Shown: positions 23,248 through 31,093 of the stretch, one piece after another
Position numbering within the stretch: position 1 is the stretch's first letter
Layout of the letters: each line of letters begins with the position of its first letter
NCBI GenBank assembly: GCA_046726315.1
Contig: JBKPAG010000034.1
Coordinates: 1-64,000, forward strand
DNA from: JACVRX01 sp046726315
GTDB lineage: Bacteria; Actinomycetota; Actinomycetes; Jiangellales; Jiangellaceae
Direction of reading: 5' to 3'
DNA length: 64,000 nt
Program-made: the position numbers and the translations under genes
The notes under the pieces: generated by a model
Told to the model about the DNA's origin: nothing
Database searches by the model: none
Seen by the model: only the letters and a program-made list of their open reading frames with translations

Positions 23248-23797
23248 GTGGGTGGCGCAGGGCGCCGAGCGGTTGGCCGGTGCACTTCGACGCGGGACGT
23301 CGGCGGACGGGCGCCCGCCAGGGGCCAGGGAGACCGAGGATCCGACGCTGTTTCGGCCCCTTGTGTACGGCGATCCCGCGCGGCTGCACATCTCCCCAAC
23401 AGCGGTGGTTAACAACGCGCTGTTCAATCTGTCGTCCGGTGAGATCACGGTGGGCGACTACGCCTTCTTCGGACATAACGTCTCGGTGCTCACCGGAACG
23501 CACGACTGGACCAGATTTGGCGCGGAGCGCCAGGTCGCCGTGCCGAAGTCGGGGCGTGATGTCGTGATCGAGGAGGGCGTTTGGGTGTCCAGCAACGCGA
23601 TAGTCGTCGCACCGTGCCGTATCGGCGCACACGCGGTGGTGGGAGTGGGCTCGCTGGTGCTGGGTGATGTCGAGCCCTACACCGTGGTCGCCGGCAACCC
23701 GGCCCGGGTGCTGCGAACAATCCCCAGGCCCGGCACGACCGATGCGCCGAAGCTGGACCCTGATGCCGGCACCGGCGGGACGGTGGCGGCGGGATGA
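23234..23797 (+). CDS. Left-handed beta-helix acyltransferase
   Basis: 187 residues; ATG 23234 lies 14 nt inside the previous gene. Hexapeptide-type repeats form the core: LHISPTAVVNNALFNLSSGE, ITVGDYAFFGHNVSVLTGTH, VVIEEGVWVSSNAIVVAPCR, IGAHAVVGVGSLVLGDVEP, and the usual closing YTVVAGNPARVLRTI. The His in GTHDW is a good candidate catalytic base. The fold and closing motif are those of sugar O-acetyltransferases (WbbJ/NodL type). In this operon it likely acetylates a sugar handled by the flanking glycosyltransferases. Confidence 0.88.
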   Translation: MSLREWVAQGAERLAGALRRGTSADGRPPGARETEDPTLFRPLVYGDPARLHISPTAVVNNALFNLSSGEITVGDYAFFGHNVSVLTGTHDWTRFGAERQVAVPKSGRDVVIEEGVWVSSNAIVVAPCRIGAHAVVGVGSLVLGDVEPYTVVAGNPARVLRTIPRPGTTDAPKLDPDAGTGGTVAAG

Positions 23798-24657
23798 CCT
23801 CGGCGGCGACCGACGCGCGGCGACTGTCGGATGCTGAGCGCATCGTGGCGCTCGAGTCGCAGGTGCGGGATCTCACGGATGAGCTGGCCGACGCTTCGCA
23901 ACGGGTGTCCGGACTCGAGTCAGAGCTGCATTCGCTGCGCGCGAAAGTCGACGGCAGCGGGCCGCGCTTCGCCACGCTGTATGCCGACTTCATCGACCGC
24001 TTCCGTGGGACGACGGCCGAGGTCACCGCGAAGCTCATGGGATACCTGCCGGACGTACGCCGTCTCGTCACTGCTGCCAGAGCCGACGCGGAGACCACCT
24101 GCGTGGTGGATGTGGGCACTGGGCGGGGGGAGTGGCTGGCACTGCTGCGCGAAGCCGGTGTGCCCGCCTCGGGCGTCGACTCCAACCCCATCTTCGTCGA
24201 CGCGGCACGAGCGCGTGGTCTCGATGTGGTCCACGGCGACGCCGTTGGGCACCTTCACGACCTGCCGCCGGACTCCGTCGACATGGTCACCGCGTTCCAT
24301 CTCATCGAGCACCTCGACGTGGAAGAAGTGCTCGCGCTGTTGGCTGCGGCCCGACACGCCCTGCGTCCCGGAGGCTGCGTACTGCTCGAGACCCCCAACC
24401 CGAGCAACCTTCGCATGGCGGCGTGCGACTTCTACAACGACCCGACACACCGCTCGCCGCTGCCGCCCGCCCTGACCGAGTACCTGGTATCCGCTTCCGG
24501 TTTCGGTGAGGTAGAGGTGCGACACTTGCACCCCAACCAGTCGCTCCTCGAACCCGCCCACGCCGGCGTTTGCCAGCAGGTCGAGCAGCTGGTTTCGCAG
24601 ACGCTGTACGGACCGCAGGACTACGCCGTCCTCGGCTACAAGCGGCCTGCGGACTGA
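23794..24657 (+). CDS. SAM-dependent methyltransferase with N-terminal coiled coil
   Basis: 287 residues, ATG overlapping the previous TGA (ATGA). Residues 10-55 form a heptad-rich helix (IVALESQVRDLTDELADASQ; SGLESELHSLRAKV). The class I methyltransferase core has motif I VVDVGTGRGEWLALL, the acidic ribose-binding step ASGVDSNP and DVVHGDAVGHL, and the post-motif VTAFHLIEHLDVEEVL. It resembles methyltransferases that cap or modify polysaccharides (WbdD-like), in which the coiled coil can serve as a ruler. That role is inference from neighbours. Confidence 0.87.
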   Translation: MTSAATDARRLSDAERIVALESQVRDLTDELADASQRVSGLESELHSLRAKVDGSGPRFATLYADFIDRFRGTTAEVTAKLMGYLPDVRRLVTAARADAETTCVVDVGTGRGEWLALLREAGVPASGVDSNPIFVDAARARGLDVVHGDAVGHLHDLPPDSVDMVTAFHLIEHLDVEEVLALLAAARHALRPGGCVLLETPNPSNLRMAACDFYNDPTHRSPLPPALTEYLVSASGFGEVEVRHLHPNQSLLEPAHAGVCQQVEQLVSQTLYGPQDYAVLGYKRPAD

Positions 24658-24665
24658 GCTACACC

Positions 24666-25817
24666 GTGCCGGGCGTGCGGCGGGTCCTTTACCTCGACGG
24701 GTACACCGTCCCGGCAGAACAGACCGGACCCACCGGCGCACCGTCCAGCGATGCGATCGGCTACGGGATCACGGCCTCGACTGCCATCCGTACCGGCCTG
24801 CACGCCGTCGGGTTCGATGTCGTCCGTCCCGAGATCGCCGTCGCCGGCGACAAGGACGAACGCGTTGCGCGGCTGCGGTGGCTGTTGTCGTCGTACGACG
24901 GTGTGCTCGACGCCCTGAGCACATCGTCGCCCGACGCCATCTTCTGCTTTCACGCCTTTTCCGCGTTTCCGGTCGAGATGAGGCGCATGCTGCTCGACCT
25001 CGAGCTCGCATTGCCGTTGGTCGGCTATACGCATGGCAGCCATTGGGATCCAACCGACACCTTTCGATTTCAGGTCTATCCCGGGATGGAACTGCTCGAC
25101 CTGGCCAACCTGCACGTCCTGGACCGGGTCTTTCTGGTCTCGAACTATCTACGGGCAACGCTCTGGCGCACTATCTCTGCCTTCAATACTCCGCTGGCCC
25201 GATCATTGGACGCCAAATTCGAGGTCGTCGGTTTGCCGCTGGATGTCGAGCGCATCGACGCGAGCCGCACGGACGAGCGCTGGCCTCGCACGACAGTCGT
25301 CTTCAACCACGCCCCGGTGGCCAGCAAGAACCCGGAGTTGTTCGTACGGGTGATGCGCCGAATCCTGCCCCGCTACGACGTGCGGGTGCTGTTCACACGG
25401 CGCTTCCTGCCGACGCACGTCGGCGGGGCGGCGGTGGCGGCGCTGGCGGCGGACTTCGCGGAGCAGGTGACCCTGGGGAACGACCTGTCGCTGCCGGACT
25501 ATTACCGAGCGCTGTGGATGGCTGAGTTGCAGGTATCGACCGCGACACACGAGAGCCTCGGGATCTCGACGCTCGAGGCGATGTATACCGGCAACTGTTG
25601 CATTCTGCCGCGCCTCGGCGGCTATCCGGAGATCACCGGAGAGCATCCGGACGTGCTGTACGACCTGGGAGAGGGTCAGCTGGAGGAGCGCCTGACCTAC
25701 TTCCTGGCGCATCCCGACCGGCGGCTGGCCGTCGCCGCCGAACTGCAACGGGCCGCCGCCCGCTACAGCCCCGCCGTTGTCGTGCAGCGGATCGCCGACG
25801 TGTTGGACGGCCTCTGA
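24666..25817 (+). CDS. Glycosyltransferase (GT-B, family 4-like), last gene of the glycan operon
   Basis: About 383 residues from GTG 24666 (GTG 24675 is also possible), eight nt after the methyltransferase stop. It begins VRRVLYLDGYTVPAEQTG. The C-terminal domain has TTVVFNHAPVASKNPELFVR and the donor-binding stretch QVSTATHESLGISTLEAMYT with GGYPEITG, in which the E-x7-E spacing (ESLGISTLE) typical of GT4 retaining enzymes is seen. Unlike the first transferase in the run it lacks a classic N-terminal Gly-rich loop, so acceptor use probably differs. Cytoplasmic. It converges with the subtilase gene, and the operon has no transporter or polymerase gene here. Confidence 0.82.
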   Translation: MPGVRRVLYLDGYTVPAEQTGPTGAPSSDAIGYGITASTAIRTGLHAVGFDVVRPEIAVAGDKDERVARLRWLLSSYDGVLDALSTSSPDAIFCFHAFSAFPVEMRRMLLDLELALPLVGYTHGSHWDPTDTFRFQVYPGMELLDLANLHVLDRVFLVSNYLRATLWRTISAFNTPLARSLDAKFEVVGLPLDVERIDASRTDERWPRTTVVFNHAPVASKNPELFVRVMRRILPRYDVRVLFTRRFLPTHVGGAAVAALAADFAEQVTLGNDLSLPDYYRALWMAELQVSTATHESLGISTLEAMYTGNCCILPRLGGYPEITGEHPDVLYDLGEGQLEERLTYFLAHPDRRLAVAAELQRAAARYSPAVVVQRIADVLDGL

Positions 25818-25876
25818 CGCATGGTGCAGCCGACGATCCCGGTGTACCGCCGGTTCGTCGTCCGTAGCGCTAGCGG

Positions 25877-27553
25877 TCAGCGGACCATCGTGCTGCGCAA
25901 CGACATCGACGAGGTGCGATCCAACAAGGCGCGGGCGTCCAGTCCTGTCGCCGTCCGCCCGGCGGCGGCCCGTGTCAGCACGGCCTCGCGGAGCTGGTCG
26001 TCCTCGCCGAGCCGGTAGACCAGCTCACTGACGGCGAGCGGCGGCAACTCGTTGACCCGGCCGGGGTCGATGCCGAGCAGCTCGCCGACCACCGAGCGGA
26101 CTTCGTCGTCGGTCAGCTCGGCGAGGGCTGCCCTGAGCCGGGGGACCGGCAGCTGCGCGGCGTCCAACACTGCTTCGGGCGGGGCGGTGTCAGGCAGATC
26201 CGGCAAGCCGGCCTGGAGCAGGGCGACGGCGTCGACGATGCCGACGCCGTACTTGCGTTGCCAGCCGTTGCTGATCCAGCCGGGCGGTACCCGGCGTCCC
26301 TGAGTGCGCAGTAACGCCAGGAACGCATCCTGGACCTTCGCCCTGCCGTACCGCTCGCGGATGCGTTGGAGGCCGTGGTGTGCCAGCCACAGCGCAGCGA
26401 CGCCGGCCAGCATCGCGACCGCGTATGAGGTGCCGTCGCTGCGCGATACGACGAATCCGGGCGGCGTGGTCTTCACGATGACCCGTGCCGCCCAGACACT
26501 CTCGCCGGGCGCGGAGATGTCGACCGCTTCGCCGCGTGACGAGTCGGGCCAGGGCTTGCTGTCGCAATTGGTAGCCGCCACGGCGAGACACTCGGGATAC
26601 GACGCCGGTGCGACGACGAACGTGACCTTGTTGCCGGCCGCTGCCATCACGATCATGCCGTCTGCAACGGCCGCGCGGATCGCCTCCTGCAGTCCGATGA
26701 ATCCTCTCCCACCGAGGGACATCGAGATGATGTTGCAGCCGCGTTCGCGGGCCAGGTTGACCGCTCGCGCGACGTCGCTGTCCAGCACCTGGACCACGCT
26801 CTTGATGGCCCGGAAAGGGACGAGGGTCGCCAGAGGTGCGACGCCGCTGATCACGCCCTGCTCGCGGCCGGCGATGACGCTGCCCGTCGACGTGCCGTGG
26901 CCAGGTGACTCCAGCACGGCAAAGAACGCGCGCCGCAACGGATCACGGGCGTCGGCATCATCATCGATGACGTCGAAGTCCGAGGCCAGGTCGAGCGCAG
27001 CAGTTTCCAGCTCGGGATGGTCGCTGTAGCCCGTGTCAATATGTCCGATGCGGATGCCCTCGCCGCGGCTGTGACCGCCGGACTCGGCCGGCAGTGCCCA
27101 CGCTTCGCGGGCCCGCACATTGTCCAGAGCCCACGTCTTTGCCCGCGAGCATGGCAGGTCCTGGCGGTCGTCGTCTGAGGCCTCGGCCAGCGGTGTGGTC
27201 GTGACGACGGTGCGAGTGTCGGGACCAAACGCGGTCGATGGGACGTCCGGCTCGACCACCAGGTCCGCTTCGCGCGCAAGCCTGGTCGCCATGTCATATG
27301 CAACACGGCTCTGGTCGTATGCCGGCACCCACGGGATCGCCCCGCTCACCACCCACCAGCGCCTGAGCTCGACCGGCCGCGCGTTCCCGAACATCCGCTC
27401 GAGGCCCCAGGCGCCGCCCGCCACGTCTACTCGCCCAAGCTGCCGATACAAGGCCTGACGCAGATAGCGCTCGGACTCGGCCTTCCGAGTCATACCTGCA
27501 GGCAGCTTGACAAGTAACCGAACCCAGCCCTGCGACGGATCCCGTCTAGCCAT
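25877..27553 (-). CDS. Subtilisin-family (S8) serine protease without signal peptide
   Basis: 558 residues from ATG 27553, which has AGGGGAG in front; longer readings run into a broken upstream gene. Residues 1-190 are an uncharacterised N-terminal region (WVRLLVKLPAGMTRKAESER; LERMFGNARPVELRRWWVV). The S8 domain has the Asp in RIGHIDTGYSDHPEL, His in SPGHGTSTGSVIAG, oxyanion Asn in MAAAGNKVTF and Ser in SDGTSYAVAMLAGVAALWL. The last 110 residues are Leu-rich helices. No secretion signal is present, so it may work inside the cell. I see no maturation target or inhibitor gene beside it. Confidence 0.88.
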   Translation of the reverse strand: MARRDPSQGWVRLLVKLPAGMTRKAESERYLRQALYRQLGRVDVAGGAWGLERMFGNARPVELRRWWVVSGAIPWVPAYDQSRVAYDMATRLAREADLVVEPDVPSTAFGPDTRTVVTTTPLAEASDDDRQDLPCSRAKTWALDNVRAREAWALPAESGGHSRGEGIRIGHIDTGYSDHPELETAALDLASDFDVIDDDADARDPLRRAFFAVLESPGHGTSTGSVIAGREQGVISGVAPLATLVPFRAIKSVVQVLDSDVARAVNLARERGCNIISMSLGGRGFIGLQEAIRAAVADGMIVMAAAGNKVTFVVAPASYPECLAVAATNCDSKPWPDSSRGEAVDISAPGESVWAARVIVKTTPPGFVVSRSDGTSYAVAMLAGVAALWLAHHGLQRIRERYGRAKVQDAFLALLRTQGRRVPPGWISNGWQRKYGVGIVDAVALLQAGLPDLPDTAPPEAVLDAAQLPVPRLRAALAELTDDEVRSVVGELLGIDPGRVNELPPLAVSELVYRLGEDDQLREAVLTRAAAGRTATGLDARALLDRTSSMSLRSTMVR

Positions 27554-27600
27554 CTGCTCCCCTTGGCGAGTGAACCGCCCCAAGTTTTCCACGCGTTGGT

Positions 27601-28078
27601 TCAGCTGCCGAACCAGCGCCGGCGCCGGGCGGCGGCGAATTGGTCCTTCTCGGCGGCCAGTTCTCGTGATGGCGGGAGGAACGGCGCGGTGGGTGATGGT
27701 CGGGACAGGAAGTCGGCGTCGACCTTGCCGACGAGCCCTGCGCCGAACTCGATGTAGCACGACCCCGTGCCGTCGTAGGGAGTTATCGCTCCGGAACCGT
27801 GCAGCTTTGCGGCGATGTCGTCGGCGACGGCGCGGGCCGCGGTCTCGAGAACACGCCTGCCCGGGGAACTGGCGCGTCGGCGCAATCGCCGAGGGCATAC
27901 ACGTTCGGGAAGCGGGTGGCGAGGTTGCCGGGATCTCCAGCTTGGAGAACCCGAAGATGTACGAATCGTTCTGATCGACCAGGGTGACGTGCACCTGGTC
28001 GCCCAACGACTCGGACAGGCGGGTTACCAGTTCCAGCCCTCCGAAACCGGCACCCAGGACCAACACCTGCTGCGTCAC
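27601..28078 (-). pseudogene. FAD/NAD(P)-dependent oxidoreductase remnant, central part deleted
   Basis: Three frames carry successive pieces of one protein. The first is TQQVLVLGAGFGGLELVTRL and VTLVDQNDSYIFGFSKLEI, the FAD-binding start of a sulfide:quinone-reductase-like enzyme. The second is NLATRFPNVYALGDCADAPV, the late FAD-ribityl motif. The third is ETAARAVADDIAAKLHGSG, GSCYIEFGAGLVGKVDADFL and a normal C-terminus. The family is about 380-400 residues; here about 160 remain, so most of the middle is gone, and at least two frame changes follow. It cannot be functional. It lies upstream of the subtilase in the same orientation. Confidence 0.8.
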
Positions 28079-28236
28079 CGCAACAGCATGTCGCGGTGCC
28101 CGGCTGCGCGCACAAACAATCCGTCCGGGTCGAACGTTTGCCACCGTGCACGCTCGCAACGTGCCTCGTGACTTGTGGCAGGGCACCTCGCTCCAGTAGG
28201 ACTGTCCCGACAATGCAGTCTGACGAGGAGGATCGG

Positions 28237-28464
28237 ATGAGCGTTTACCGGGTGACCGATGTCATTGGCACCAGTGCGGAGTCCTGGGAGGACGCCGCCA
28301 CGGTTGCGATCACGACGGCCGGCCACACGATCCGCGACCTGAGGGTCGCCGAGGTCGTGGCACAGGACATCCACTTGGCCGAGGACGGCGGCGTCACCTA
28401 TCGCACGAAGCTCCGGCTCTCGTTCAAGTATGAGGTCGGCGAACAGGCCAGCACAGGGGCGTAG
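28237..28464 (+). CDS. Dodecin (flavin-storage protein)
   Basis: 75 residues from ATG 28237 with GAGGAGGAT upstream. It has the dodecin pattern throughout: SVYRVTDVIGTSAESWEDAA, the short helix TVAITTAGHTIRDL, then RVAEVVAQDIHLAEDGGVTY and RTKLRLSFKYEV. Dodecins form hollow 12-mers that bind riboflavin, FMN or CoA and protect the cell from free flavin. The position expected to stack on flavin (a Trp in SESWEDA) is present. It is a stand-alone cytoplasmic gene, adjacent to a broken flavoprotein gene that diverges from it. Confidence 0.92.
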   Translation: MSVYRVTDVIGTSAESWEDAATVAITTAGHTIRDLRVAEVVAQDIHLAEDGGVTYRTKLRLSFKYEVGEQASTGA

Positions 28465-28534
28465 GCACACCCGGACATCGTCTTCTGCCTAGTTTCCTCT
28501 TCCCATCGGGTGATCACGACGGCGATGCTGAGCC

Positions 28535-28891
28535 ATGGCCATCGGTAGCCGGGCGAGCATCAACACCGATCGAGCCGCGCGGTACGGGAAGCAGCTGTCG
28601 GCGCATCTTGGCCACAAGCGGAGGACAACGTGGCAGGACGAGGCGCAGTCCGGCGAAATCACGTTCGATACCGGTCGAGCAATGCTGTCCGCGACCTCGT
28701 CGCGGCTCGACCTGGTCATCGAGTTGGATCCGTCCGTCGCTGCCGCGGATGCCGTCGCCGAGCTTGCCTATATCGAGGACGTCGTCGGTCGGCATCTCGC
28801 GCGGTTCGGCGCGCGCAACGAGCTTGTCGTCGCCTGGGTGAGATCGGACGGCTCACCCGGACAGGTCTACGGCCAGGGGACCCCGGGGTAG
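28535..28891 (+). CDS. DUF2218 family protein
   Basis: 118 residues. The DUF2218 pattern is visible end to end: RAARYGKQLSAHLGHKR near the N-terminus, GEITFDTGRAMLSATSSRLD in the middle, and YIEDVVGRHLARFGARNELV near the end. In other actinomycetes this small cytoplasmic family is often found beside siderophore-transport or iron genes. None is present here, so the role is open. The ATG at 28535 has only a weak ribosome site. It lies 70 nt after dodecin and 49 nt before the next gene in the same direction. Confidence 0.85.
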   Translation: MAIGSRASINTDRAARYGKQLSAHLGHKRRTTWQDEAQSGEITFDTGRAMLSATSSRLDLVIELDPSVAAADAVAELAYIEDVVGRHLARFGARNELVVAWVRSDGSPGQVYGQGTPG

Positions 28892-28940
28892 GCCCGCTGA
28901 CGCCGTCGACCAGAGTCTCCAAGCCGGGGAGAATGCCGGG

Positions 28941-29291
28941 ATGGCCAAGTATTCGGTCAACGACGCCGCGGTGGCTCGTGCACGGCAGCTGATAGACACC
29001 CGCCAGTACGTCCTCAGCAGCGACTGGGGAGAGGTGCAGCCCCGTGCTGACGACGAAAACATCTACTTGAAGTCGCACTCGTGGGACGAGTACGCCCAAT
29101 GGCATCTCGGGCTAACCGAGGGATCGACGGACCAGACCAAAGCACGGTATGCCTTCGTCTACGGCGACTTCCGCCGCATCCACCGCATGGGACTGATCGC
29201 GTGCGTTTACCGAGCGATGGAGTGGCGCCACAAGGACGTCGAGTTAGCCGCCTATGAGCTCCTGCAGCACCTCGACCGGACCAGCGGTTGA
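28941..29291 (+). CDS. Conserved actinobacterial protein of unknown function
   Basis: 116 residues, ATG with GGGGAGA before it. Features: an N-terminal helix (NDAAVARARQLIDTRQYVLS), a central stretch rich in Trp and charged residues (WDEYAQWHLGLTEGSTDQTK), and a helical end (RIHRMGLIACVYRAMEWRHK; AAYELLQHLD). I remember near-identical proteins in Streptomyces and relatives annotated only as hypothetical, so it is a real gene. Small, soluble, no Cys-rich metal site, no signal peptide. The KARYAFVYGDFRRIHRMG phrase looks like a nucleic-acid-facing surface, but I would not assign a role from that. Confidence 0.8.
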   Translation: MAKYSVNDAAVARARQLIDTRQYVLSSDWGEVQPRADDENIYLKSHSWDEYAQWHLGLTEGSTDQTKARYAFVYGDFRRIHRMGLIACVYRAMEWRHKDVELAAYELLQHLDRTSG

Positions 29292-29368
29292 ACCGTTCGC
29301 TATTTCCAGCGACCTGGACGGCGCATCGCCCTCGGCAAGTGGACGAAACCGCACCGCCGGCCACCTGA

Positions 29369-29935
29369 TCAGGACGTGACGGGCCCCGACTCGTCACTTG
29401 CGGCGGCCTGCCGTTCTCTACCTAACCGAACTACTCCGAGCAATGCCCGAATGCCGAGACCGAGGATCAGCAGGTCGAGGATCATCTGCACGGTCACAAT
29501 CGACCGCGCGATCTGGCTGGTTGCGGTGATGTCACCGAACCCTACGGTGGCGAACGTCGTTACCGTGAAATAGAGCGCGTCGGTTCGCGTCATGGTCTGG
29601 CTGAAGTTCCCCGAGCCGCCGCCTGACATCAAGAAGTAGGTCGATGCAAAGATCAGCAGGAACAGCGGTGCGGCGACCGCCAGCGCCACCGCGGCACGGA
29701 TACCGGGATATCTCGACCTGAGTATCGAGCGGATCTGCCAGATGACCACTCCTGAAAAGATGATCAGGCTGACGATGAGTCGAACGACCGCCGACATCTG
29801 CAACCGCTCGTCCAACGGCAGCACGTAGTACAGGGCCACCAGCACGACGGTTGTCAGCGATGCACGGAACAAGCCGGCAACAATCAGCCGACGGTGCCTT
29901 CTCGAATCCAGATCGCTTGCCACCGTCCCCGCCAT
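29369..29935 (-). CDS. Two-pore-loop-type potassium channel (ion channel family 2)
   Basis: 188 residues, ATG preceded by GAGGGA. Four membrane helices: SLTTVVLVALYYVLPL, VRLIVSLIIFSGVVIWQI, AAVALAVAAPLFLLIFASTYFL and IVTVQMILDLLILGLGIRAL. The last two enclose the pore loop DALYFTVTTFATVGFGDITA, whose selectivity filter TVGFGD is that of potassium channels. The first two helices form an extra N-terminal hairpin seen in actinobacterial members of this family. There is no RCK or cyclic-nucleotide domain, so gating is probably intrinsic. It diverges from the BrkB-like gene. Confidence 0.9.
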   Translation of the reverse strand: MAGTVASDLDSRRHRRLIVAGLFRASLTTVVLVALYYVLPLDERLQMSAVVRLIVSLIIFSGVVIWQIRSILRSRYPGIRAAVALAVAAPLFLLIFASTYFLMSGGGSGNFSQTMTRTDALYFTVTTFATVGFGDITATSQIARSIVTVQMILDLLILGLGIRALLGVVRLGRERQAAASDESGPVTS

Positions 29936-30088
29936 TACGTCCCTCTTCGTAGCTTCCCTCAGCTTCCGGCCAAGGTCCGTCCGACGTCCGTCAGCGGCTC
30001 ACCCTAGGGCCGGCCGGTGATCGCCGGGCTGCGCCACCCGCTCCGGGTGTCCGTCGCATGCGAGCATGAGGTCTGTCGAGCGGGGTAG

Positions 30089-31081
30089 GTGAGCCACGTG
30101 AGCCGTTCGCAACAGACGGTGCCAGGCGTAGAAGCCAATCGCCCGAGCGAGATACCTCGGCGTGGTTGGATCCAGATCCTCAAGCGCGCTTGGAAAGAGG
30201 CGAAGCAGGACCAGGTCCCGCTGATCTCCGCCGGTGTCGCGTTCTACGCATTTCTCGCGATCGTGCCGACAATGATCGCCGTCGTCATGACCTACGGGTT
30301 GGTGAGCGATCACCCGGACGACGTCGCCAAGCAGCTGGAGTCGTTCGGCACCGCCCTACCGACCGAGGCCGAACGGTTGCTCAACGACCAGCTGGTCGCG
30401 CTGGCGACGACCCCCGAACGCTCGCTGGGCACCGGTCTCGTCATCGCACTCGGCTTTGCCCTGTGGAGCGCGTCCAGCGGCATCGGCAACCTGATCAAGG
30501 CGGTCAACTTCGCCTACGACGAAGGGGAACTGCGCGGTTTCGTCCGGCACAGGGCTCTCGCGTTGGGCTTCACCCTGGGCGCGATCGCGTTCATGGTCCT
30601 GGCCGTTGGTCTCGTCGCTGCGGTGCCGGCGGTGCTGAACGCGCTGGACTTGCCCGGATGGGCCCAGGCGGGTGTCGAGTCTGCGCGGTGGCTCGGCCTC
30701 GTGATCGTGGTCATGCTTGCCCTCGACGTGCTGTACCGGTGGGCCCCGAATCGCGAGGCCGCGAAGTTTCGCTGGGTGTCGGTGGGTGCCGTGGTCGCCA
30801 CCGCGCTGTGGGTCCTGGCGTCGATCGGGTTCTCGATCTACGTCGACAACTTCGGCTCGTATAGCAAGATCTACGGCTCGCTCGCCGGAGTCATCATTCT
30901 GCTCCTCTGGCTGTGGCTGGCGGCATACGCAACCCTGCTCGGCGCCGAGATCAATGCCGAGATGGAACGGCAGACGATCAAGGACACCACGAATGGTGAG
31001 CCTAAGCCGTTGGGCCAGGTTGAGGCGGTCACGGCCGACTCGATCCAGGGCGACAGGGCGACCGCCGACGAGCGAGACTGA
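30089..31081 (+). CDS. YihY/BrkB family integral membrane protein
   Basis: 330 residues from GTG 30089; GTG 30098 with AGGTGAG upstream is an equally good start. Six helices are seen, including AGVAFYAFLAIVPTMIAVVM, TGLVIALGFALWSASSGIGN, LALGFTLGAIAFMVLAVGLV, WLGLVIVVMLALDVLYRW, WVSVGAVVATALWVLASIGF and SLAGVIILLLWLWLAAYATL. The signatures A.a.SAG.AFY near helix 1 and Y.LLGAEINAE near the end are those of the BrkB/YihY family, whose physiological substrate is not settled. The C-terminus is a short charged cytoplasmic tail. Confidence 0.9.
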   Translation: MSHVSRSQQTVPGVEANRPSEIPRRGWIQILKRAWKEAKQDQVPLISAGVAFYAFLAIVPTMIAVVMTYGLVSDHPDDVAKQLESFGTALPTEAERLLNDQLVALATTPERSLGTGLVIALGFALWSASSGIGNLIKAVNFAYDEGELRGFVRHRALALGFTLGAIAFMVLAVGLVAAVPAVLNALDLPGWAQAGVESARWLGLVIVVMLALDVLYRWAPNREAAKFRWVSVGAVVATALWVLASIGFSIYVDNFGSYSKIYGSLAGVIILLLWLWLAAYATLLGAEINAEMERQTIKDTTNGEPKPLGQVEAVTADSIQGDRATADERD

Positions 31082-31093
31082 CTCGCGGACGGA

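Noticed and set aside
25821..26018. Short plus-strand frame after the last glycosyltransferase (VQPTIPVYRRFVVRSASGQR)
   Set aside because: It starts four nt after the operon, but overlaps the end of the subtilase and quickly turns to low-complexity sequence; at best a vestige.
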